A DNA stretch of 64,000 nt, taken from positions 1 through 64,000 of the forward strand of contig DIUC01000043.1 of the NCBI GenBank assembly GCA_002435785.1. Direction: 5' to 3'. The stretch is from Saprospiraceae bacterium UBA6168 (lineage in GTDB: Bacteria; Bacteroidota; Bacteroidia; Chitinophagales; Saprospiraceae). Below are positions 25,266 through 36,400 of the stretch, piece by piece. Numbering within the stretch: the stretch's first letter is position 1; every line of letters starts with the position of its first letter. Position numbers and translations under genes: made by a program. The notes below the pieces were generated by a model, which saw nothing but the letters and a program-made list of their open reading frames with translations, was not told where the DNA came from and did not search any database.

Positions 25266-25925
25266 TCATGTAGCCCCTCCAATACGCAGCAGCGTTTCCT
25301 TTTTGATGGCGTTGACGATTTTTTCGGGGTCAATGTCCACGGCCTCGCCAGACACGAGCAGCTTGGTGGCACGGCCCACAATTTTTCCAAAAAGCCAATT
25401 GGCCATGTCTTCAATGGAGTCGGCTTCGCCAAAGGTGAGGTACATGCGCACGCTTTCCTGAAAGCCGATGCGCCGCCCGGCATAGTCCTCGTCAATGACG
25501 ATAGAGCCACCGGTGTCCGGGATTTTGAAGCTGTCGCCAAATTGGAGCCAGCGGTAAAACGTGCCGAACAGGTGGTACTTCAAGTCCTTGTCGGCAGTGA
25601 GGATTTCGATTTTCAACCTTTTCCCCACAAAAACGGCATCGGGGTGGAGGTGGTCGGCCACATTGGTTTGGTAGGTTGACACCGTTGGCTTTTCGCCGCT
25701 CAGGTATGCCTCTACCCTGCCCGCCAGCAATTCGATGGCCTGGAATTTCTCCGTAGCCATTTCCTTAACCGCCTCATTGTCAAGGTGTTCAAAATTGTCG
25801 GGATGGTACTTGGCCCGAAGCTCCCGGTGGGCTTTGCGAAAGCCGTCAAGTTCGAGCTGCTCCAGCGGTAGGCCAAAGAGCTTGCGGATTTCCTCTTTTT
25901 CTTGAATGGTGAAGGTGGTGGTCAT
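25266..25925 (-). CDS. J-domain-like protein with an uncharacterised C-terminal region
   Basis: Residues about 1-70 resemble a J domain: FRKAHRELRAKYHPDNFEHL contains the HPD motif needed to stimulate DnaK ATPase, followed by KFQAIELLAGRVEAYL. The remaining 150 residues (IEILTADKDLKYHLFGTFYR, DTGGSIVIDEDYAGRRIGF) match nothing I recognise. A role as specialised DnaK co-chaperone is inferred. ATG at 25925 precedes TTTFTIQEKEEIRK; an upstream frame to 25976 looks non-coding. Confidence 0.7.
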   Translation of the reverse strand: MTTTFTIQEKEEIRKLFGLPLEQLELDGFRKAHRELRAKYHPDNFEHLDNEAVKEMATEKFQAIELLAGRVEAYLSGEKPTVSTYQTNVADHLHPDAVFVGKRLKIEILTADKDLKYHLFGTFYRWLQFGDSFKIPDTGGSIVIDEDYAGRRIGFQESVRMYLTFGEADSIEDMANWLFGKIVGRATKLLVSGEAVDIDPEKIVNAIKKETLLRIGGAT

Positions 25926-26011
25926 GCGGCCTTGATTGATATTTTTTTGAAACAAAAAGGACAATTCGGCGGGCAAAATAGTTTTGCCAAGGCAATAGAA
26001 CCGCCCTAAAC

Positions 26012-26047
26012 AAAATTGCCCGCTTGAAATCTCAAGCGGGCAATTTT
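26012..26047 (-). terminator. Terminator of the 26069 gene
   Basis: A perfect 16-bp stem (26012-26027 with 26032-26047, loop AATC) flanked by A and T runs, 21 bases past the stop codon. Confidence 0.93.
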
Positions 26048-26068
26048 ACAATGCCGAATCCAATTTTT

Positions 26069-27355
26069 TCAAGTTTTGCGTTCCTTCTTCCTGGCCGCCG
26101 GAAAAAGGACGTTGTTCAAAATCAGCCGATAGCCCGGCGAATTGGGGTGCAGGTTTAGGTCAGTGTCGGGGTCGTTCACGTAGTGGCGATAGTCTTCGGG
26201 GTCGTGGCCACCATAGAACGTGAAAAAACCTTGGCCATAAGGACTGTGAATGTAGCGGGCCTCTTTCATCGGTTTCGTTTCCCCCAATACCAATATGTTG
26301 GACTTTAGGTACTGCTTCTGGAATGCCGTGGATTGGCCCATAAAACCTTTAACGGTGCGGGTTTGGCTCTGCGTGAGCATGGTGGGTACGGGATCCCATT
26401 TTGCCGAAAAGTCAAACAGCGTGAAGTAGTCCTGCTCCGGGTCAATGGTGCGTCCGTAGTGACTATCAATGGTGGAATGCTCGTACTCCAATGGGTTCAT
26501 CACCAACTCAAAATCTTTGAAAGCAAAGGTCTTGCTGAAATCGAGTTTGGAATTGGCGTTCGGGTCGGGGCCATCGCCGTCGTAATATTTATCGCAAATG
26601 TCAACGCCCTCTGCGGCGAGCGCAATGTCATAAGTATCTGTCGCAGAGCACATTGCGAACATAAAGCCGCCGCCCACCACGTATTCCTTTATCCGCTTCG
26701 CAACGGCCAGCTTCAATTGGGACACCTTCTTGAAGCCATGCTTTGCGGCAATTTCTTCCATGAGCCGCTGGTTTTCCCGGTACCATTCCTGGGTGTGGTA
26801 ACCTGCATAGAACTTGCCGTACTGGCCCGTGAAATCCTCGTGGTGAAGGTGGAGCCAATCGTATTCCGTGAGCTTGTCCGCCAGTACCTCCTCGTCGTAG
26901 ATTTTGTCGAAGGGAATTTCGGCATAAGTAAGTACGAGCGTCACGGCGTCATCCCACGGCTGGATGTTGTCGCCACGTTGGCTCTTGAAGGCGTCGCCGG
27001 GAGTGTAAACTGCCACTTTTGGCGCTTTTTCGAGTTTGATGGCATCCATATTGACCTCTGGCTGCGCTATTTCGCTCAAAATCCGGTTGAAGGCCCCGTC
27101 GGGAATCACCTCGTAGCTGACGCCACGGGTCTTGCACTCTTTCTCAAAAACCAGCGTGTGGGGGAAGGCAAAACTGCCGCCACGATAGTTGAGCAACCAC
27201 CAACCCTCCACGTTGTTACTGATAACCCAGTAGGTGATGCCATAAGCTTTGAGGTGGTTTTTTTGCTCCGCATCCATGGGCAGGAGCATGAAGGAGGCGC
27301 TCATTTGCGAAGCAAAAAGCAGTAAAAACGCTGAGGATACAAGGAATTTCTTCAT
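26069..27355 (-). CDS. Secreted protein of the Bacteroidota 'asparagine synthetase B-like' family
   Basis: Exported protein of 428 residues with signal peptide KKFLVSSAFLLLFASQMSA. Conserved-looking blocks are LLPMDAEQKNHLKAYGITYW, WWLLNYRGGSF, HLHHEDFTGQYGKFY, GGGFMFAMCSATDT and FYGGHDPEDYRHY. I know this as a protein family that databases label asparagine synthetase B, without a real synthetase domain; the central GGGFMFAMCSATDT resembles a class-I-glutaminase-like nucleophile elbow, which is a guess. Function unknown. An 18-bp palindrome lies 16 bases before its ATG. Confidence 0.7.
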   Translation of the reverse strand: MKKFLVSSAFLLLFASQMSASFMLLPMDAEQKNHLKAYGITYWVISNNVEGWWLLNYRGGSFAFPHTLVFEKECKTRGVSYEVIPDGAFNRILSEIAQPEVNMDAIKLEKAPKVAVYTPGDAFKSQRGDNIQPWDDAVTLVLTYAEIPFDKIYDEEVLADKLTEYDWLHLHHEDFTGQYGKFYAGYHTQEWYRENQRLMEEIAAKHGFKKVSQLKLAVAKRIKEYVVGGGFMFAMCSATDTYDIALAAEGVDICDKYYDGDGPDPNANSKLDFSKTFAFKDFELVMNPLEYEHSTIDSHYGRTIDPEQDYFTLFDFSAKWDPVPTMLTQSQTRTVKGFMGQSTAFQKQYLKSNILVLGETKPMKEARYIHSPYGQGFFTFYGGHDPEDYRHYVNDPDTDLNLHPNSPGYRLILNNVLFPAARKKERKT

Positions 27356-27370
27356 GTCGGGATAATTGGT

Positions 27371-27388
27371 CGCCAAAAATTTTTGGCG
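27371..27388. promoter_or_regulatory. Perfect 18-bp palindrome, possible operator
   Basis: CGCCAAAAATTTTTGGCG reads the same on both strands and lies just upstream of the minus-strand gene starting at 27355. No T run suits a terminator, so a binding site for a dimeric regulator is the simplest reading. Confidence 0.5.
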
Positions 27389-27672
27389 GTCCGGTTTTGA
27401 ATTTTACTGAAAGAAAACATGCTCTAAACGAAAAGCATTAAATGCGAATTGCCCTCCGAATGTTTCAGCCAACCATTTAACCTTGCAAAAACTTTGCAAA
27501 AAAAGCAACGTCATTAACCTTCTGCCGTTCTTTTCTGTTTGGTGCTTGAATCCCGGAAAACCCTTCCGGGGCAATACCGACCCCAAAAAGTAATTCCGGG
27601 GTTCATATTCGTCAGTTTTGTGAAATTTGCCATTCGTTTCACGGCCCAAAATGCCACCCATCACGTTTCAAC
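27389..27672. other. Divergent intergenic region
   Basis: About 285 bases between two divergent genes. It must hold both promoters, but apart from the palindrome at 27371-27388 I cannot point to a clear TAnnTTTG element or another structure. Confidence 0.5.
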
Positions 27673-29769
27673 ATGCAAAATTTAAGCTTTCAATATCCCA
27701 CTTGGTACCTGCTCCTCTGCGTTGCGCTTGGCCTCGGCTATGCGTTCACGCTTTATTTTCGGGACAAAACCTTTGCGGAGCAACACCCAAACCTACATAA
27801 ATTGCTGGGCGTTCTGCGATTTTTGGCCGTCACCCTGCTGGCCATCCTGCTTTTGCAGCCGCTGCTGAAGTCCTTGCTCACCGAGACCAAAAAACCAGTG
27901 GTCGTGCTGGCGCAAGACGAATCCGAATCGGTCGGCTCGGTGCTGTCCGGCGAGGCGTTGGAACAATACAAAACCAATTGGGACAAGCTGAAAAAAGACC
28001 TCGGGGCAAAGTACGAGGTTAAGGAATACGGCTTCGGCAGTGAAGTACGGGAAAGCGTGAACTTTGAGATGAAGGACAAAATCTCGAACATCTCCAGTGT
28101 CCTGAAAGAAGTGGGCGACCTTTATGGCAACCAAAACCTCGGCGCCGTGGTGCTGGCCACCGACGGCATTTACAACGAAGGCAGCAACCCACTTTACGCT
28201 GGCGCAAAACTCAGCGCTCCCGTTTTCTCCATTGCCCTCGGCGATACCACTGCCAAAAAGGACCTCGTGCTGAAAAGGGTCTTTCACAACAAAATCGCCT
28301 ACCTCGGCGACAAGTTCAGTGTGCAAATGGACGTGGCGGCCCGCAATTGCGCAGGCGCTAACACCAATATCACTATCTCCAAATTGGAAGGCAACGAGGT
28401 CCGCAACCTCCAAACCATCCCGCTCAACATCAACAGCAACGATTTTTTTACGACCAAGGAAGTGGTGCTGGAAGCAAAAGAGGCGGGGGTGCAGCGTTAC
28501 CGCATTTCCCTCTCGCAGGTGAATGGCGAAAAATCCGGCGCCAACAACAGCCGTGAGTTTTACGTGGACGTGCTGGATGCCCGACAGAAGCTACTCATTG
28601 TGGCCAATGCCCCCCACCCCGACATTTCGGCGCTGAAACAGACGCTGGAGGTCAACAAAAACTACCAAATTACCATCGGATACATCGCCGACCTGAAGGT
28701 GAACGTGGCCGACTTCGACTTCGTGGTGCTGCACAACTTGCCAAGCACTCGCAACGATGCCTCCGCCGTGCTCAATGTATTGAACCAAAAGAAAACGCCC
28801 CGCATGTTCATCGTCGGGTCGCAGACGAACTTGGGCCGGTTCAATCAGGTGCAGCCGCTCATTACCATTCAGGGCGACCAACAGAACTCGAACGCAGTGC
28901 AGGGGATTTTCAACCCGAACTTTAGCCTGTTTACCATTGATGAAAACCTGCGGCGCAACCTACCCACATTCAATCCACTCACTGCGCCTTTCGGCGAATT
29001 TTCGGTGCGGGGCGATGCGCAAGTGCTGCTCTACCAGCGGATAGGAAGGGTGGAAACCAAATACCCGCTACTCCTTTTCGGCGAAGACGATGGGGCAAAA
29101 ATGGCCGTGTTGGCAGCCGAGGGACTTTGGCGCTGGCGCTTGTTCGACTACCTCCAGCACCAAAACCACGATATTTTCAGTGAGCTAATCGGCAAGAACT
29201 TCCAGTACGTGGCCGTAAAGGCGGACAAGCGGCGGTTCCGCATTTCGACCAGCAAGAACATTTTCAACGAAAACGAGCCGGTCATTTTCGATGCCGAGCT
29301 ATACAACGAAAGTTTTGAATTGGTAAACGACCCGGACGTGCGCCTCACCATCACCAACGCCGAGCGGAAGGAGTTCAACTATACCTTCAACAAGACGACC
29401 AAGGGCTACAACCTCAACGCCGGGGTGTTCCCGGTGGGCAACTACCGCTTCCGGGGCAGCGTGACCTACAACGGTCAAAACCTCAGTTTCGATGGGCAGT
29501 TCAGTGTGCAGCCCATCCAACTCGAACTTTACGAAACTACCGCCGACCACGCCATGCTCCGTCGTTTGAGCAGTGAATTTGGTGGTGCTGTTTTTTACGA
29601 AAACCAAGTAGCAGCATTGGCCGACTCCTTGCTCGCCCGTGACATCAAGCCACTCATTTTTACCTCCACCAGCACCCGCTCGGTCATCCATTTTAAGTGG
29701 ATTTTCTTCCTGATTCTTGGTTTGCTTTCGCTCGAATGGTTCATGCGGCGGTACTTTGGGGCGTATTGA
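27673..29769 (+). CDS. Membrane protein with von Willebrand A-like domain
   Basis: A 698-residue inner-membrane protein: two N-terminal helices (about 10-27 and 45-63, RFLAVTLLAILLLQPLL), a periplasmic region opening with VVVLAQDESESVG, which contains a DxSxS metal-site motif as in von Willebrand A folds, a long beta-rich middle, and a C-terminal helix (about 675-692, WIFFLILGLLSLEWF). The topology resembles BatA/BatB-type and other Bacteroidota membrane vWA proteins. It has no operon partner here. Function unknown. Confidence 0.75.
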   Translation: MQNLSFQYPTWYLLLCVALGLGYAFTLYFRDKTFAEQHPNLHKLLGVLRFLAVTLLAILLLQPLLKSLLTETKKPVVVLAQDESESVGSVLSGEALEQYKTNWDKLKKDLGAKYEVKEYGFGSEVRESVNFEMKDKISNISSVLKEVGDLYGNQNLGAVVLATDGIYNEGSNPLYAGAKLSAPVFSIALGDTTAKKDLVLKRVFHNKIAYLGDKFSVQMDVAARNCAGANTNITISKLEGNEVRNLQTIPLNINSNDFFTTKEVVLEAKEAGVQRYRISLSQVNGEKSGANNSREFYVDVLDARQKLLIVANAPHPDISALKQTLEVNKNYQITIGYIADLKVNVADFDFVVLHNLPSTRNDASAVLNVLNQKKTPRMFIVGSQTNLGRFNQVQPLITIQGDQQNSNAVQGIFNPNFSLFTIDENLRRNLPTFNPLTAPFGEFSVRGDAQVLLYQRIGRVETKYPLLLFGEDDGAKMAVLAAEGLWRWRLFDYLQHQNHDIFSELIGKNFQYVAVKADKRRFRISTSKNIFNENEPVIFDAELYNESFELVNDPDVRLTITNAERKEFNYTFNKTTKGYNLNAGVFPVGNYRFRGSVTYNGQNLSFDGQFSVQPIQLELYETTADHAMLRRLSSEFGGAVFYENQVAALADSLLARDIKPLIFTSTSTRSVIHFKWIFFLILGLLSLEWFMRRYFGAY

Positions 29770-29941
29770 CCCAATGATGAATGAGGAATGGGGGAATGAT
29801 GAATGCCAGCCACAGGCCTTTCCCCCACAGAAACAAATAATTGCCATCCTGCTTACACCAAATCCACCTTCCTCACCGAAAACGCCCGTTTTTTCGTTAA
29901 AATACAACATATTGTTTCAAAAAGCCCCTGTTCACTCTTTA

Positions 29942-30148
29942 AAAGTTGATTTGTTGTCAATCAAAGTTGACTTGTCGTTATTAAAAGTTGATTTGTTGTC
30001 AATCAAAGTTGACTTGTCGTTATTAAAAGTTGATTTGTTGTCAATCAAAGTTCATTTTTTGTCGTTAATACCCCATTTTTTGTTTTTAAAAGTTCATTTG
30101 TCATTGATGAAAAATGAACTTTGATTGACAACAAATGAACTATTAAAC
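29942..30148. repeat. 21-bp tandem array with alternating units and an inverted copy
   Basis: Units AAAGTTGATTTGTTGTCAAT(C) and AAAGTTGACTTGTCGTTATT(A) alternate (29942, 29963, 29984, 30005, 30026), a 42-bp super-period, followed by diverged units (30047, 30089). At 30110-30148 the unit returns in inverted orientation, so the transcript or single strand can fold back. Forward translation gives a spurious heptad pattern (LKVDLLSI). Confidence 0.85.
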
Positions 30149-30296
30149 ACATAAAATGGTATTTTAAACACACATTGTTGACTTTGATGAGAGGAAAGAG
30201 AGTGTTCATCAAACTGTGTCAATTGCTCAAAGCAATCATGTCGTTTGCCAACCCAGTTAACCCACTACCTTTATTTGTTTAGGGTAAAAGCCCAAA

Positions 30297-30329
30297 AGCG
30301 ATACGATTGCTTTGAGCAATCGTATCGCT
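30297..30329. terminator. Perfect 15-bp hairpin
   Basis: Arms 30297-30311 and 30315-30329 around loop TTG. No T run follows on either strand; it sits just beyond the main terminator of the giant gene and may be a back-up terminator or a processing structure. Confidence 0.6.
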
Positions 30330-30337
30330 CTCCAACC

Positions 30338-30370
30338 AAAAAAGGCCGCCCTTTCACAAGGACGGCCTTT
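30338..30370 (-). terminator. Terminator of the giant surface-protein gene
   Basis: On the minus strand an AAAGGCCG/CGGCCTTT stem with an inner CCTT/AAGG pairing ends in six T. It begins about 93 bases after the stop codon. Confidence 0.88.
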
Positions 30371-30462
30371 GCATTTCCAAAGGTTCTATTGTTCGATTAA
30401 AACCGATGTGGGTGCAGTTTTGAGGCCGAAGCACCCGCTACCGCACCCACATGTAGTCCACA

Positions 30463-33400
30463 TTATGGTAGCATTTCAAGTATTACAAAGTTGCTAATCA
30501 AGTTGTTGTTGGCCGGGTGGCTGAGGATGGCATTCAGCAGCACCATGGACCGGTCGTTCAACGGACCTTGGTAGATGGAACGTCCATCCATGTTCACGTC
30601 CGATTCTGAGTAGCCTTCACTGATGAAGTTGGCAATCAGCGTGGTGTTGTCCGTATCGTATAGCACCGTAGTGAACAGCTTGAGGATGTCGTTGCCGGGG
30701 CCTTGGTAAACCGTGCGACCATCGGAGTTGAGGTCACCAGCCCACAAATACATCTTGCCATTGATTTTCACCTGCGCAAATTGACCGTTTGTCAAAGTCG
30801 CTTCGTCCGTAAAGTCAATTTCCTGTAGCACAGGGCTTAGTTCAAGCGCCTCTCTTGTCATCACACCAAGGTGGTTCCGGTGGCGCACCGATACATAGTA
30901 AGTACCGGCGGCAGCATTTGCGAAGCGCAAGTGGCTTACACCATCCAAATCCACCACATCACCGTCACGTTGCAGGAGCGCTGAACGGGTCGTGGCCACA
31001 CTGTCAAGGGCTGTGGAGCTGCGAAGCTCGACGAACACCCAGTCAACAATGGCGTTCGGGCCAGTCTTGGCAAATACGGAATCTGCACCGACTGAGGACA
31101 ATTCCTCCGTACCACCACCATCGTTTGGCACGTGGTCAAACGGAGTGCCTGCACTATTTGAAATGCCGGTGTATGGCTCTTCATTCGGAATCAGTACCGT
31201 ATTGTTGGCACCATAAGCCCGCAAGGAAGCCCGTTGCAGCGTGTCGGCGTTGGACACCCCGATGCGGGCACCCTGCAAGCCGACCTTGATGGCCAGGTTG
31301 ATGCCAATACAAGTTGGGCCGAGCACTGGGCTACAAGGGTCGAGCGGGTTACCATCGAAGATGATGTCGCCGTCGGTCTCTTCACCGTTGTTGATGCCGT
31401 CACCGTCTGGGTCTTCTTGGTTGTCCCAGATGCCGTCGCCGTCCGTATCCACCAAGCAGCGGTTGTAGCTGATGTATGGAAGTACCCCTGGAGCACCGCT
31501 CACGGTGTAGAACCATGGCCCTGTACCAGGGAACTCGGTTACTGCTTCAATTACGTTGTTGTCGGTCATCCAAGCCTCCCAGTAGTCAGACAGTTGGTCG
31601 TTGTCATCATCTGGGTCGAGGTCGTTGAAGATGCCGTCGTCGTCAAGGTCACAGGTACCGGAGAGGCACTTGTCACGTACCGTCAGCGTAACCGTGTTCG
31701 TGGTAACGGAGCAGTTCGGTGTGGTGATAAGCAATCGGAACATGTGCCCGTTCATGCCGTCCGTGTTCGTGAAGTTCAGGTCTTGGCCGAAGGCACCAGA
31801 ATAAGTACCCGTGTTGTATGGGTTGTTGCTGCCAATGTTGGTTACAAAGTTGTTCCAAGTTGCGCCACCGTTCACGCTGCGCTGCCACCTATAGGTCATC
31901 TGACCGAAGCCAGGGTTGGTGATGGTCGTGTTGAACAGTTGTCCACGGTTGGAGCAAACGCTGGCGTCAACCGGCTGCAAGTCCACAGTAATCGGGCCTT
32001 CCACGAAGAGGTTGGCGAGGTCGCTGAAACCCCAGTCGCAATTGCCCGTCCTTACGGCGCACCGGAACTTGTTGTTGTAAAGCCCCGACACATCGCTGAT
32101 ACAAAGCTGGTTGGTGAACGCACCGGAATAAGGCGAAGTGTTGGTCAAGTCAACCCAAATACCACCTGCCGTCCAACGTTGCCATTTGTATTCCACTACG
32201 CCTACTCCCGTAGAGTTGGCTATCGCAATGGTAAAGCAGGTAGATTGCGCAGCGCAAAGCGTTACGTCGTCTGGCTGGTCGGAGAAGGAGATTGGGCCTT
32301 CCACGTTCAGCGTTGCCTCGTTGGTGGTATCACGGTTACAAGTTGCCGTCCAGAAGATGTTGCGGAACATGTATCCATTCAAACCAATGATGGGTGAAAC
32401 CAACAGCGTATCTGAATCATAACCACCAAAGTTGATGACGTTGCCGTTGATGGTCTGCGTCAATTGGATGATGTCCGACCAAGTGGTGCCGTTGTCTGCA
32501 CTCACTTGCCACTGCTTGAAGACCTGACCCACTCCTGGGCTCGACACTTTTGAGAAGAAAAGCGCCTCCTTGTCAGAACAGTTTGTATAATCCGTCGGGT
32601 TGGTGGTGATGGTCAATGGACCCTCCACCGTCAACATTGCTGGGAACGAGAATACTTGGTTACAAACACCGGAGCTGACCGATAAGCGGAAACGGCGGCC
32701 ATTAATGCCCACAACGTTGCCAACTGTCAATGTTGGTGTATCCCAACCAGAAAAGAAGTTGGCGCCTGGCGCAACGATGTTGCTGTAGTTAACGCCATCG
32801 CTTGACCACTGCCATTGGTAAACCATAGTGCCAGCGTTGCCAGCAGCAATTTCAGAGACAGCGGAGAAAGTTACATCTTCACCAGAACACTGCGTAACGT
32901 TATCAGGGTGGTCAGTGAAGCTGATTGGGCCTTCCACCGTCAGACATGCAGCCGCAGAAGCAACCGCTGCGCAAGTAGAGGTTTGGATGTTCACCCGGTA
33001 ACAGTAGCCGTTGAAGCCAGCCACGTTGGCGATGCTCAAGTTGGCCGTGGTTACACCGTTGAAGTTGCTATTGTTGACAAGGTTGAACCATGGGCCACCG
33101 CTGCCAGTTGGGCTTACCTGCCATTGGTAGGTAATGGCACCTTGGCCGGTATTGGTAGTATTTACCGAGAAGTTGACGCCGTTGCCGGAGCAGATGGTCC
33201 TCGATACGGGTTGGCCACCGACCGCAAAGTCAATCGGGCCTTCCACGGTCAGCACGGCATAGTTGGTCCATGCGGCATTACAATTTGCTGTGCGGTAGCG
33301 CATCCGGAAACGGTAGCCGTACATGCCCGCCACATCCGCAATTGCGAGCGTCGTAGTGGTCACGCCACTATGGTTGCCGTCGTTGGAGAGGTCGCTCCAG

Positions 33401-36400
33401 GAAGTACCGTTGTTTGAACTTACCTCCCATTGGTACTGCAACACACCTGGGCCTGCATTTGAAATGGTTGCTTCGAAGATAACACCGGAGCCAGAGCATT
33501 CAGTGATATTGTCCGGTTCCTCAATTACTGTCAGTGGGCCTTCGATGTTCAGCGTAGCTGCATCAGAAGTGATTTGGGAACAAGTAGCCGTTGAAACGAT
33601 AACACGGTACTGGTTGCCATCGAAACCAGTCGTGAAGCTCACGCTGAGTTGGTTGGTTTGTGCACCGTTGTAAAGCGTATCGTTCACGAGGTTGGTCCAA
33701 GTAGCACCGTTATTGGTGCTCTGCTGCCACTGGTAGAACACTGTGGTGTCCTGTGGCGATGTATTGGTTGTCCCAACAGTGAACGTCACCGCTTCACCAG
33801 AACACTGGAAGATGCTTTGTGGCTGGCTGACGATGGCGATTGGGCCTTCTACCCGTAGGCAAGCCCGGTTGCTGAACACCCGGTTACAAGTGCCCGTGCT
33901 GAACGCCAAGCGATAGCACCTGCCGTAGAGGCCAGTCACATCGCTTACGTTGAGCGTGGTAGTGGTAAAGTTGGTATAAACACTGCCGTCCGTTGTGCCG
34001 TCAATGTCCGCGTAGTTCAATCCGTTGTCGGAAGACACCTGCCACTGGTAGGCAAATGTGCCAGCCGTGCCAACCGTAGCCGTTGAAGTAAAGGAAGTGG
34101 CTGCACCGGAGCAGATGGTTGCATCCGTTGGTTGTGCCGTTACCGTGATTGGCCCTTCCACCGTCAAACAAGCTTGGTTGGTGAACTGGATATTACAAGT
34201 GCTCGTGCGGGCAGAAAGGCGGTAACACCTGCCATGCAAGCCAGCAACGTTTGAGATACTCAATTGGGTAGTAGCTGCACCATTGTAAACGCCTGCGTTC
34301 GGGATATCGAACCAAGTGGCACCGTTGTCGGCGCTTATCTGCCAGCGGTAAATCGTGCTGCCTGGAACCCCTATGTTGTTGAAAGAAGCCGTGAAGATGG
34401 TAGCGTTTTCAGAACAAACCGTTATTGGTTGTGGCTGTGCAGCTACCGATAGCGGCCCTTCCACGCTCAGGATGGCGTAGTTGGAGAAAACCGAGCTACA
34501 GTCCGTTGCATTGGCCACTGCCCTGAAGCGCCGACCATACATGCCTGCCACATTGTTTACTGTCAGTGCATCCGTGCCGGAACCAATGGCGCCCAACTGT
34601 GTATGCGTGAACATAGCGGACATTGCCACAAAGTCAATGGTAGTCCAAGTGCCACCGTTGTCATCCGAATACTGCCAGCCAAAGCTGAAGGTACCCTGTG
34701 GGATGCTGGCCGTGGCCGTGAAGGTCGTGTCGTTGCCGGAGCAAACGGTCACGTCTTTCGGGTCGAGCGAGAAGGTCACGTTACCGCTCACCGACAAGAG
34801 TGCAGAATTGGAATATACTGGCACCGAGCAAGTCGGCGTGGTATAGACGATGCGGTAGCGGTTGCCGTTGAGGCCAACGACGTTGGTGATGGTCAGCGAA
34901 TCTGAGCCAACTCCACCTATGCTGGAACCAGAAATACCAGCATATACACCAGAGGCGTTGCTCAGGTTGGCCCAAGTAACACCGTTGTCGGTGCTCACTT
35001 GCCAAATATAAGAAGTCACCGTGGAGCTTGGCGATGCTGGGTATGTCGAACCTGCGTTTGCGAAGCTGGTGACAAAATAAACCTCGCTGCCCGCACAGTT
35101 GGAGATGTCGGCTGGGTGGCTGGTTACCGTTACGGCACCTTCTACATTGAGCCTTGCAGGATTGGTGTAAATAAAGGAACATTCGCCCGTGCTGACCCTC
35201 ATGCGGTAGTAGCGACCATCCAATGCGACGGTGATACCAGCAAGGTTGAGTGTAGTAGAAGTAAAGTTGGTATGCGTTGCACCCGCAGTGCCACCTGTTA
35301 CGTCGTTCCAAGTGATGCCATCCACAGATTCTTGCCACTGGTAAACCATGGTGCCTACTGCGCCAGCGTTGACGGAAGCAGCCGTGAAGGATGCATCTTC
35401 TGTTGCACAATTCGTGAAATCGGTAGGATGCGTAGAAATGGTGATAGGCCCTTCCACCTGCAACAAGGCAGCGGCAGAATAGACCGTGTCGCAGACACTG
35501 GTGAAAATCTTCGCCCGGTACTGGAAGTTGTGCTTGTTGGCCACGTTGGCTACCTGCAAGCAGAGCGAGTCGGTATCGTCATAGACGGAGCCGTCCTGGA
35601 TGTCCGCCCAAGTGCCACCATTGTTGGTGCTCACTTGCCATTTTTTGAAAACGATGCCGTCACCAAGGATTTCCGTTTCGATGCAGAAGGACGTTGAGTT
35701 GCCGAAGCACTCCACCACGTCGTCTGGGTCGTTGGTCACGGAAATTGGGCCGTGCACTTCTATGTTTATTGGTGAACCCAACAAGGTGTCCAACAAACAG
35801 CCAAAAGAGTCAACGATGTCAATAAGTTCGAGCGATACCGATGTGGTAGGCACAAATGAAATTGAATCACCACTATAATAAAGTGTTTCAGAGTAATTGG
35901 ATGTACCGTCTGTATAATTGACGGTATATGGCGGCCAGCCTCCCACGATGTTCACCTTGAACCACGCCGTGTCGCCAATATCGTTGGCACAAATGACATC
36001 AGCGCCGCCGATAAGTTCCATTTGTGCGGACTCAGGATGGTAAGGGTCGCAAGGATTACAAAGCTGGGAAACGTCAGGGTCAAGGTAGCCGTCGTTGTCC
36101 AAGTCTTCACCTGGGTCCAGGATGCCGTTGTTGTTTACGTCTTCCCAAACGCCATCATAGATACCATCACCGTCCGTGTCCTCAAATGCGTTGAGGATGC
36201 CATCGCCGTCGCAATCGTGGCAGCTCCAGGCAGATGGTGAATAATTGCGCACCCATTCATACACGTTAGACCCTAGAGGATCAAACACCGAAAACTCGTT
36301 GCCAGGGTTACTGTTCACCGAGTTGGGCAGGACGTTGAAAGGGTCGTTGTTGTTGTCTATGATATACATTGAATCAGGACAAACGCCTGTCTTCAAGAAC

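Larger units (their letters stand above)
29770..30340. other. Gene-free region holding repeats
   Basis: Nearly 700 bases between convergent genes without a credible gene. Contents: GAATGATGAAT words near 29773-29805, the 21-bp array (29942-30148), a partial inverted copy of a hairpin at 30220-30238, a hairpin at 30297-30329, and the terminator of the giant gene. Confidence 0.7.

Noticed and set aside
26069..27355. Asparagine synthetase
   Set aside because: The database-style label for this family is not supported by sequence: no N-terminal cysteine glutaminase domain and no SGGxDS pyrophosphatase loop are visible.
29717..30124. Heptad-repeat peptide (LKVDLLSI units)
   Set aside because: The 21-base unit is divisible by three and stays open in several frames; there is no start with a leader and no non-repeat domain.
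31234..32397. 387-codon open frame opposite the giant surface gene
   Set aside because: Antisense to a coding region with clear repeats; the frame shows no signal peptide or family motif.
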